Source: Martinezella dioscoreae
GTDB taxonomy: Bacteria > Pseudomonadota > Alphaproteobacteria > Rhizobiales > Rhizobiaceae
Length of the DNA: 38,867 nucleotides
NCBI RefSeq assembly: GCF_009176305.1
Contig: NZ_BLAJ01000021.1
Coordinates: forward strand, 1-38,867
Direction of reading: 5' to 3'
Positions 32,615-38,867 of this stretch are shown one piece after another. The notes under the pieces were generated by a model. That model was not told the origin of the DNA. It did no database searches and saw only the letters and a list, made by a program, of their open reading frames with translations. The translations under genes were made by a program, and so were the position numbers. The stretch's first letter is position 1, and each line of letters begins with the position of its first letter.

Positions 32615-33088
32615 TCATTGCATGTCGATTTCGAAGACGAGCTCGACCTCGATCGGCATTCCAAGCGGGATACTAGAGACGCCCAGAACAACGCGGGGAG
32701 GCACCAGCGCCTGGCCGAACAGTTCCATGAGCAGATCAGATGCTCCGTCAGCGACCTTCGGGTGGTCCCGAAAATCCTCTGGCGCCGCGATGTAGACACC
32801 GAGCTTCGCTATGCGTTTGATGTAGTCGAGCGAACCGAGATATGCCCTCGCGGCCGATATGCCGTTCATGCAGGCAATTCGCGCAGCGTCGTATCCTTCT
32901 CTGACGGATAGCTCCGATCCAACTCGGCCCAAATAAATCGGCTCGTGGCCGACGACGGGCAGCATTCCGCTGAGGAACAGCAGTGCCCCCGACATGACGG
33001 CTTCCGAGTATGTTCCGAAAGGCGTCGGCGTTGGCGGGAGCGTGATTGCCATCTCCCGTATGCGGGCTTCGATGCTCGGGTTCACCAT
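32615..33088 (-). CDS. RidA family (YjgF/YER057c/UK114) protein
   Basis: 157 aa. FGTYSEAVMSGALLFLSGMLP and PPRVVLGVSSIPLGMPIEVELVFEI show the trimeric RidA fold with the arginine that binds the substrate carboxylate (VPPRVV). Canonical members hydrolyse reactive enamine/imine intermediates. Longer than housekeeping RidA at both ends. Its ATG overlaps the upstream SDR stop (ATGGTGA), so translation is coupled. Confidence 0.9.
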   Translation of the reverse strand: MVNPSIEARIREMAITLPPTPTPFGTYSEAVMSGALLFLSGMLPVVGHEPIYLGRVGSELSVREGYDAARIACMNGISAARAYLGSLDYIKRIAKLGVYIAAPEDFRDHPKVADGASDLLMELFGQALVPPRVVLGVSSIPLGMPIEVELVFEIDMQ

Positions 33089-33807
33089 CTTCCAATATGT
33101 GCGCCGCTGTCCACGTGCAGCACCTCCCCAGTGATGTTTGAAGATTCCGTGAGGTAGACGACAGCATCGACGATTTCCTGGACGTCCGTCACGAGGCCCA
33201 TCGGCGATAGCGTTCGAAGGAAATCCTTCTGCTGTGAGGCAAGCAGTGGCGTGTCAACGACGCCGGGTGACACGGCATTCACTCGGATGTTGTCCATCGC
33301 AAATTCGAGCGCGAGGCTCTTCGTGATGGAGTTGAGCCCGCCTTTGGTGATCATCGGCAGCGATGCAGTCACCCCTGCGATCGGATGATCGGCAAGCGAA
33401 GCCGTAATAGACACGATGCTCCCGCCGGATTTTTGCCGGAGCATCTGCCGGACCGCATGCTTTGTGAAATGTATGAAACCTTCGACGTTTGTGGCCGACA
33501 ACTTGTGGAAATCGTCGATCGTGTAATCCAGAAAGGGCTTGGTGAAGAAGACGCCCGCGTTGTTCACTAGCGCGTCGATTGAACCGAATTGCTCGATCGC
33601 GGTCAGCGCAGCCCGCTCCGCCGTTAATGGATCCGAGACGTCGCCATCTACGAGCTCAAGACGACCGGCTCGATCAAAAAGCTTAGTCTCGCTGATGTGT
33701 CTCGACGTAGCGACTACGTTGTAACCTCGTTCAAGAAACGTTTTTACGATTCCTGCGCCAATACCTTGAGAGGCGCCTGTCACCACCACGGTCTTGTGTA
33801 CGCTCAT
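33082..33807 (-). CDS. SDR family protein lacking the catalytic tyrosine
   Basis: 241 aa. TGASQGIG and NNAG are present; the YxxxK position reads PMITK, so the tyrosine is proline. It is a paralogue of the 24400 gene, sharing the SITxSLxDxPIAGV and RVNAVSPG stretches and the end GRW. First gene of a seven-gene operon (SDR, RidA, crotonase, chimera, AEC, SDR, dehalogenase) with the largest internal gap 78 bases. The promoter lies in the operator region 33946-34008. Confidence 0.87.
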   Translation of the reverse strand: MSVHKTVVVTGASQGIGAGIVKTFLERGYNVVATSRHISETKLFDRAGRLELVDGDVSDPLTAERAALTAIEQFGSIDALVNNAGVFFTKPFLDYTIDDFHKLSATNVEGFIHFTKHAVRQMLRQKSGGSIVSITASLADHPIAGVTASLPMITKGGLNSITKSLALEFAMDNIRVNAVSPGVVDTPLLASQQKDFLRTLSPMGLVTDVQEIVDAVVYLTESSNITGEVLHVDSGAHIGRW

Positions 33808-33945
33808 TCAGGCCTCCGTTTATGGCATGCCTCAACGCATGCCTCTGCATGTTTCAAGGCAGTGCTCTCAATTGTTCTGACAACTCTCCAGAGGGGCGGC
33901 TCTCTGCTGGCTCGCCACCATCTTCTCCCCGGACGGCTCGTGGAG

Positions 33946-34008
33946 CTATTGTACCAAGGTGTCCCCGATACCTTCGCATTGGTAAGGGCGGATACCTTAG
34001 TGCAATAG
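33946..34008. promoter_or_regulatory. Double operator and divergent promoters, SDR operon / monooxygenase
   Basis: Site 1 is AAGGTGTC-CCC-GATACCTT (33956-33974), with CTATTGTACC on its left; on the minus strand this reads CACCTTGGTACAATAG with a TACAAT -10 for the SDR operon. Site 2 is TTGGTAAG-GGCG-GATACCTT (33979-33998), followed by AGTGCAATAG with TGCAAT for the plus-strand monooxygenase. Arrangement matches that at 21080-21135. Confidence 0.7.
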
Positions 34009-34064
34009 ACGCTGCACCGATTCAGACCTAGGAAAATGCGAGTACGCCCGAACGGAGCTGGACG

Positions 34065-35150
34065 ATGAACGCATGGCCGAATAGACGAGCACTCGATCTG
34101 TTTGGAATTGAGCTCCCGGTCATTCAGGCACCAATGGCTGGCGCTACGACCGTTGAGATGGCTATCGCGGCAGCCCGCGCTGGGGGATTAGGCTCTATTC
34201 CGAGTGCGCTTTTATCCGTTGAGCAGTTGAGAGAGGCATTCCGGCAGTTTCGCTTAGCAACAAAGGCACCTGTCAACGCGAACTTCTTTGCTCACGTGTC
34301 GCCGCCAGCGAATCCTACTGCTCAGATGCGTTGGCGAGCTGCGCTGGCGCCTTATTACGTTGAAGCAGGATTGGACCCGGCGGTCCCTATCGCGGCTGGA
34401 GGACGAGCTCCATTTGACAGTACCTTTTGCGAAGCCGTGGAGGAGTTTAGACCGGAGATAGTCAGCTTCCACTTCGGTCTGCCTGACCAGCTTCTGATCA
34501 GGCGGGTCAAGGCAGCCGGCTCCAAGGTGATCTCGTCCGCCACTACCGTAGCTGAGGCGGTTTGGTTGGAGGACAACGGCGTGGACGCCGTGATCGCGAT
34601 GGGCTACGAGGCGGGAGGCCACCGGGGCAACTTTCTTACCCACGACATGGCCACCCAGGTTGGGACGATGGCTCTCGTGCCCCAAGTGGTAGATGCCGTC
34701 GATGTACCGGTGATCGCCGCAGGAGGGATTGCCGACGGGCGAGGCGTTGCGGCGGCCATGATGCTCGGTGCCAGCGCGGTCCAGGTTGGAACGGCATACC
34801 TGTTCACGCCGGAAGCGAAGATCCCTAAAGTCCACCTGACCGCAGTCGAGGCTGCTGGCGATGACAATACGGCTGTTACAAACGTGATGACCGGACGTCC
34901 CGCCCGCGGGGTGATCAATCGCTTGATGAAAGAACTTGGACCGCTTTCTGAGATAGCTCCCGCCTTCCCGACCGCAGCCTTGGCATTAGCGCCGCTGAAG
35001 GCCTCGGCCGAAGCCGTTGGCAAAGATCATTTTACAAACTTGTGGGCTGGTCAGTCCGCCAGGCTGTCTCCCCGGCTTGGATCAGAAGAATTGACGCGGC
35101 GGCTATCTGAGGAGGCGCTTGCGGTAATCGCGAAGTTCTCCTTTCGTTGA
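34065..35150 (+). CDS. Nitronate monooxygenase (NAD(P)H-dependent flavin oxidoreductase)
   Basis: 361 aa, FMN-binding TIM barrel. VIQAPMAGATT at the start, the catalytic histidine in GYEAGGHRGNF, and the phosphate-binding AAGGIADGRG with LGASAVQVGTAYL are the class I signatures. The enzyme oxidises alkyl nitronates such as propionate 3-nitronate. GGAG precedes the ATG. It is divergent from the SDR operon across the double operator. Confidence 0.92.
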   Translation: MNAWPNRRALDLFGIELPVIQAPMAGATTVEMAIAAARAGGLGSIPSALLSVEQLREAFRQFRLATKAPVNANFFAHVSPPANPTAQMRWRAALAPYYVEAGLDPAVPIAAGGRAPFDSTFCEAVEEFRPEIVSFHFGLPDQLLIRRVKAAGSKVISSATTVAEAVWLEDNGVDAVIAMGYEAGGHRGNFLTHDMATQVGTMALVPQVVDAVDVPVIAAGGIADGRGVAAAMMLGASAVQVGTAYLFTPEAKIPKVHLTAVEAAGDDNTAVTNVMTGRPARGVINRLMKELGPLSEIAPAFPTAALALAPLKASAEAVGKDHFTNLWAGQSARLSPRLGSEELTRRLSEEALAVIAKFSFR

Positions 35151-35201
35151 AACGGCTGGCGTACCCCAACTACCGCGTCTCGAAAGTCGAACAGCATCTT
35201 C

Positions 35202-35492
35202 TCATTGAGCCTGGATGATCCTTATATCTCGTTCGGCAGCGCCAGTTATCAGAGCCAGTGCTTCCTGATAGGCCGGGCTGTCATGGGCAGCCTGAGCTGC
35301 CTCGACGCTTTCGAATTCGATCAGGACCGTTCGCTGATGAATACCGGCTTCGTAAACGAGAGCAGGCATACCCCGAGCGAGAACCCGACCTCCGCCCGCC
35401 TCAATCGCCGGGCCACTGAGCTTCGCGTAGGCCGCGAGGGCATCAGGGTTGGTAATGGAACGATATGTAGCTATCCAATAAGCCTTTGCCAT
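35202..35492 (-). CDS. DUF1330 family protein
   Basis: 96 aa, complete. AYWIATYRSITNPDALAAYAKL and FESVEAAQAAHDSPAYQEAL are the family signature; the fold is a dimeric ferredoxin-like barrel of unknown role. The ribosome binding site is weak (AGGATCGGATCAAGT before ATG). Convergent with the monooxygenase. Confidence 0.88.
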   Translation of the reverse strand: MAKAYWIATYRSITNPDALAAYAKLSGPAIEAGGGRVLARGMPALVYEAGIHQRTVLIEFESVEAAQAAHDSPAYQEALALITGAAERDIRIIQAQ

Positions 35493-35603
35493 ACTTGATC
35501 CGATCCTATTTCGAGAGCTATGAAAGCCTTCGATTTGACCCTGGCGTCGATTGGAGCCCCAGTTTACGTCAGAAGCCGGTCTAAAATGATCAGCGTGCTT
35601 CGA

Positions 35604-36305
35604 TTAAAGAATCTCGTCGGCGTTTCTCGGGCCAGCGTCGTCTGGCCCATCAAGTAGCGTTGCCATATGCACGAGATCCGGGACAGATCGAGCGCCCATC
35701 TTCCGCATCATCTGGCCGCGATGCGCTTTCACCGTGATTTCACTTATCCCCAATTGAAAGGCAGCCTGCTTGTTCAGTAGTCCTTTCACGACGCATGTCA
35801 GCACCTCTCGCTCCCGCTGACTCAGGGTTTGATAACGAGCTTTAACGCGGCTGATCTCCTCGTCTTCGCGCACACGAGCAACGTTTTGCTCTACGGCGCT
35901 ACCGATAGCAGCAAGAAGTGCCGTAGTGTCGATCGGTTTGGTAAGGAATTCAACTGCCCCTGCTTTCATGGCACGTACTGTCATCGGGACGTCGCCGAAA
36001 CCAGTGACGAATATTATCGGAACGCGGCGACCGTGCGAGCTGAGCATTCCTTGTAACTCTAAACCAGTAAGGCCCGGCAGATTGACATCAAGTACAAGAC
36101 AACTTGGCGGCTCGGCCGGATAACTGTCCAGGAAATCTTTGGCGGATGAATAGGTGGCAGGTTGCCACCCCGCCGATGCAATTAGAAGTTCGAGCGATTC
36201 CCGAACCGATACATCATCGTCGATAACGACCACGACCGCCTTGCCCGAGGGGGCGTTGAGACGAGGACGTGCGCGCTCTTGGCTTGCGGAACTCAAGCTG
36301 TACAC
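35604..36305 (-). CDS. FixJ/NarL-type response regulator
   Basis: 233 aa from GTG 36305 (GAGGAG upstream); a TTG at 36362 is also in frame. The receiver shows VVIDDDVSVRESLE, phosphoacceptor in LDVNLPGLTG, and FLTKP. A LuxR-type HTH follows (LSQREREVLTCVVKGLLNKQ, then GISEITVKAHRGQMMRKMGA). It resembles the receiver-only protein at 26072 in its first motif. No kinase is present in the window, so the partner is elsewhere. An upstream promoter-like site lies at 36787-36803. Confidence 0.9.
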   Translation of the reverse strand: MYSLSSASQERARPRLNAPSGKAVVVVIDDDVSVRESLELLIASAGWQPATYSSAKDFLDSYPAEPPSCLVLDVNLPGLTGLELQGMLSSHGRRVPIIFVTGFGDVPMTVRAMKAGAVEFLTKPIDTTALLAAIGSAVEQNVARVREDEEISRVKARYQTLSQREREVLTCVVKGLLNKQAAFQLGISEITVKAHRGQMMRKMGARSVPDLVHMATLLDGPDDAGPRNADEIL

Positions 36306-36932
36306 TTCAAGTACTCCTCGAAGTCGGCTTCGCTCCTTCAACGGCGAAAAACCGGACGGCAAGACGGTAGAAAGCTACCGATATTTTAGAGTATTTGCGA
36401 GCGAATTGTAAGTCGATCCGGGGAATGCGGCTTTGCTTGTCGGCGAGAAAGAGCGCTGAGGACTCATGCCCAAAGCCAAGCAAGCAACGAGGGATTGCGT
36501 GGCGCTTAACACGCAATCCCGGTGAACACTTGATCACAAAGGCTGTCAATTTCCGCATCGATAGACCATGTGCCTGGCAGTAACTGTAAACGCCGCGCGC
36601 ATCATACACCCAGTTCGCGTTCGCCAGCTTGACAATCGGCTTCCTGCCAACTTGTGTCGCAGGGACTGGCGCTATTTCTCGAACGATCATTGTTCCCCCA
36701 ATTGAAACTGTATCGCGGTTGAATCTTGGGAGCCGCGCTCCCAAACAGTCGGTCCCCAGGCACTATCGCCCAGTTCTGCTCTGCTTCAATTGTACGATGG
36801 TGTTGGTAGGTCACGGAATAGTCCGCAAGGCGATACACCTTCGTGTTATGGATAAGCTTTGATTTTTTTTACATGGTTCTCCTCCTACAGCCGCAAGCTT
36901 TGTCGAAGATGCTTCACCAAAGAGGACATGCA
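36306..36932. other. Long intergenic stretch with hairpin and regulon-like promoter
   Basis: Contains a perfect 11-base inverted repeat, GGGATTGCGTG and CACGCAATCCC (36491-36520, 8-base loop), without a T tract. At 36787-36803 the minus strand reads ACACCATCGTACAATTG, close to the regulon promoters. A minus-strand frame 36307-36690 ends one base before the GTG of the response regulator, but its arginine- and serine-rich translation resembles no family and spans the hairpin, so I do not call it. Confidence 0.5.
36491..36520. repeat. Perfect 11-base inverted repeat
   Basis: Arms GGGATTGCGTG and CACGCAATCCC around GCGCTTAA. Stable as RNA on either strand, not followed by a T tract; operator or leader hairpin upstream of the FixJ-type gene. 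Confidence 0.5.
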
Positions 36933-37424
36933 ATGCAATGGCACCTTGTCGAAATAGACGGAAACGAGCCAAAAGCCGGCGACGGAGGACCGCTGGATGC
37001 GCTTATCGAATTCTACCGGTCCTTCAATGGAAAGGATCTCGCAGGGCTGGAAAGCGTTTGGCTAGCCGGACATGATCCGAGCATGGACAATCCAATCGGC
37101 GGCATTCGTCGGGGCTGGAGTTCGATCGCTGAAGGCTACACGAAGCTGTTCAACGGCCAAGCGGAGGTCAATGTGACGTTTCATGATTTCACGAGCCAAG
37201 GCGGACAGGACTGGCATCTTTTCGTTGGGCGCGAACGAGGAGAATGCAAAACATCAGAAGAGCGCATCGACTTGGCGATACGGACATCGCGATGGTTTGT
37301 GCGAAAAGAGGGCGTTTGGCGGCTACTGCATCATCACGGATCCATTGAGGACCCAGTTATGCTTTCGGAATATCGCCGCCTCATATTCGGGGACGGAAAC
37401 GATAAAGTTGACCTAGGTGGATGA
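36933..37424 (+). CDS. SnoaL-like / NTF2-superfamily protein
   Basis: 163 aa. ALIEFYRSFNGKDLAGLESVW, then MDNPIGGIRRGWSSIAEGYTKLF and RTSRWFVRKEGVWRLLHHHGSI are the cone-shaped NTF2-like fold used by many small isomerases, hydrolases and limonene-1,2-epoxide hydrolases. ATG 36933 has GAGG upstream; an in-frame start at 36843 is unlikely. Function unknown. Confidence 0.8.
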   Translation: MQWHLVEIDGNEPKAGDGGPLDALIEFYRSFNGKDLAGLESVWLAGHDPSMDNPIGGIRRGWSSIAEGYTKLFNGQAEVNVTFHDFTSQGGQDWHLFVGRERGECKTSEERIDLAIRTSRWFVRKEGVWRLLHHHGSIEDPVMLSEYRRLIFGDGNDKVDLGG

Positions 37425-37482
37425 AAGAGCAGTATGTATTCTGTGCCTTGAAAGAGAGTAGTTACGGGGCAGCACTGTATAA

Positions 37483-38532
37483 CTACCTTTCTGCCCATGC
37501 GTCCGCGTCGACGACTGCCGCAACGAAGGCGTCGGGCGCCTCTTGTGGAAGATTGTGCCCGATGCCACCGGAAATCAGACGGTGCTCGTACTGGGCTTTG
37601 AACTTCGGCCCATAAGTTGCCGGGCCCGGGTGAGGCGCGCCGTTGGCGTCGCCATCCAGCGTGATCGCCGGAACCTGGATGTCAGGCGTCTCAGCCAGCT
37701 TCGCTTCATACTTATCAAACCGCTTCTCTCCAGCGGAAAGTCCAAGTCGCCAACGATAGTTGTGAACCACGATCTGGACATGGTCAGGGTTCGTAAATGA
37801 AGCGGCACTCCGTTCGAACGTTTCGTCATCAAAGGTCCAGGCTGGTGACGCGAGCTTCCATATGAGCTTCGCGAAGTCGGCAGTGTATTTTGCGTAACCT
37901 TCCTGTCCTCGGTCAGTTGCAAAATAGTACTGATACCACCACTGAAGCTCGGCCGAGGGAGGAAGCGGCATTTTTCCTGCTTTCTGGTTGCCAATAAGAT
38001 AGCCGCTGACCGAAACAATTGACCGGCATCGCTCCGGCCAAAGAGCGGCGACGATGTCCACGGTGCGGGCGCCCCAGTCGAACCCAGCCAGGGTCGCGCT
38101 CACAATTCCGAGTGCGTCGAGCAATTTGACTGCATCCACGGCAAGCGCAGATTGCTGCCCATTTCGCTTGGTCTTGCTCGACAGGAACTGCGTGCCACCG
38201 TACCCGCGTAGGAACGGCACGACAACTCGGTATCCACGATCTGCGAGCATAGGAGCAGCATCTGCGAAGCTGTTTATGTCGTACGGCCAGCCATGAAACA
38301 GAACGACCGGCCTCCCGTCGGCTGGTCCAAGATCGGCATAGGACACGCGAAGATCGCCGGCATCGACAGTTTTATTCGCGTTCAGCTTTGATCCACGGCG
38401 AGTGTCACGCCGACTATCGCCCTGCTGGTTCGCTGCCTCGGACCGTTCACCCAAAACGCCAGCGGCCGTGAATCCTAGCGCAACGCTGCCGAACGAGCGT
38501 CGAGTAAGGCTTCCAATTTGAATATTCGACAT
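37483..38532 (-). CDS. Tat-exported alpha/beta hydrolase (epoxide hydrolase / dehalogenase type)
   Basis: 349 aa. Twin-arginine signal (TRRSFGSVALGFTAAGVLG, 10-28) followed by a polar linker. Oxyanion FHGWPYD, nucleophile Asp152 in GFDWGART, and catalytic His326 in GGIGHNLPQE. The Asp nucleophile points to epoxide hydrolase or haloalkane dehalogenase chemistry rather than an esterase. AGGAG lies before ATG 38532. It carries a regulon-type site 280 bases upstream. Confidence 0.9.
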   Translation of the reverse strand: MSNIQIGSLTRRSFGSVALGFTAAGVLGERSEAANQQGDSRRDTRRGSKLNANKTVDAGDLRVSYADLGPADGRPVVLFHGWPYDINSFADAAPMLADRGYRVVVPFLRGYGGTQFLSSKTKRNGQQSALAVDAVKLLDALGIVSATLAGFDWGARTVDIVAALWPERCRSIVSVSGYLIGNQKAGKMPLPPSAELQWWYQYYFATDRGQEGYAKYTADFAKLIWKLASPAWTFDDETFERSAASFTNPDHVQIVVHNYRWRLGLSAGEKRFDKYEAKLAETPDIQVPAITLDGDANGAPHPGPATYGPKFKAQYEHRLISGGIGHNLPQEAPDAFVAAVVDADAWAER

Positions 38533-38867
38533 TGATCGCTCCTACCGATGAAAAGTGGAAATGGCCAGGCGCCGACGCCAAGTGCGTTCATATTTTCATC
38601 GCCGCTCGCTCCGACTTGAGATCTGATCCACTCTCGAACGCGAAGGGCCGTCCCCGGCGGAGGGAGACGGCCAAGCGGACCTTGGGAGGATCGTCCGCTA
38701 TGTCCGGCGGAGGGGAGGAGCGCCGGAGTACTTCTAGTGCTTCTTCGTCTAGTCTCCGGCAAGCGCCGAAAGACTGTTAATACCCTAAAGCCGGCAGCCT
38801 CCATGCGTAAGTGAACTAAGGTATTGCCGGGCGATACCTCGGGATCGGCTTGGCCGGACGGGCCACG
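38533..38867. other. Leader and promoter region of the exported hydrolase
   Basis: No gene is seen. The leader holds two GC-rich hairpins (GGCCGTC/GACGGCC at 38646-38672, CCGGCG/CGCCGG at 38704-38726), each including CGGCGGAGGG. The operator lies at the right end. Confidence 0.5.
38811..38840. promoter_or_regulatory. Regulon operator at the right edge
   Basis: AAGGTATT (38818-38825) and GATACCTC (38833-38840) are half-sites 7 bases apart instead of 3. On the minus strand the left side reads ATACCTTAGTTCACT, the same layout as the other promoters with a weaker -10. A divergent gene beyond the window is possible. Confidence 0.5.

Noticed and set aside
36307..36690. Minus-strand frame ending one base before the FixJ-type regulator
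   Set aside because: Translation is rich in Arg and Ser, matches no family I know, and spans a perfect hairpin; kept as a note only.
1..38867. CRISPR array, insertion sequence or complete prophage
   Set aside because: No regular repeat-spacer pattern, transposase, integrase or structural phage gene was seen.

Overview
The window looks like accessory DNA (plasmid or chromid) of a Rhizobiales bacterium of the Rhizobium/Agrobacterium/Ensifer type. The evidence is the SOS-box form (GTTC-N7-GTTC and its reverse complement), an imuA-imuB-dnaE2 mutagenesis cassette, a stand-alone LigD-type DNA ligase, and the overall codon style. This placement is inferred from gene families; no rRNA, replication gene or intact tRNA is present to fix it.

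Region 1 (1-9.5 kb) is DNA damage and stress. An SRAP/YedK-type protein is divergent from a tightly overlapping imuA-imuB-dnaE2 operon with a perfect LexA box in front of it. Then come a CsbD protein, a coupled pair of unknown genes, and a second perfect LexA-type box ahead of a small unknown gene and an ATP-dependent DNA ligase.

Region 2 (9.6-12.2 kb) is a small island of unknowns. It holds a stand-alone 2H phosphoesterase resembling the phage anti-CBASS Acb1 domain, a large protein with a HEPN-like C-terminal part, an XRE regulator, and a nested 53-bp palindrome.

Region 3 (12.2-20.2 kb) holds plus-strand metabolic and efflux genes: SDR, MATE pump, MBL-fold hydrolase, an alpha/beta-hydrolase remnant, amidase and TetR regulator. 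A VOC/EthD pair follows, divergent from an HxlR regulator.

Region 4 (20.5-38.9 kb) is the most unusual part. It contains epoxide hydrolase, LysR regulator, three SDRs, DsbA-like protein, tautomerase, two orphan response regulators, two VOC proteins, haloacid dehalogenase, AEC transporter, hydrolase-aquaporin chimera, crotonase, RidA, nitronate monooxygenase, DUF1330, SnoaL-like protein and a second Tat-exported hydrolase. At least five of its intergenic regions carry one shared dyad, AAGGTRTC-N3-GAYACCTT, often flanked by TNCAATGG -10-like elements. I read this as one regulon, probably run by the LysR protein encoded at 23328. A seven-gene minus-strand operon (33807 down to 27718) starts at one such site and ends at a hairpin terminator. 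Four enzymes here carry export signals (three Tat, one Sec-like), including an enoyl-CoA hydratase-like protein, which is odd for enzymes whose relatives are mostly cytoplasmic. The substrate of the system cannot be read from the sequence; processing of a reactive, halogenated or epoxidised compound is a plausible inference.
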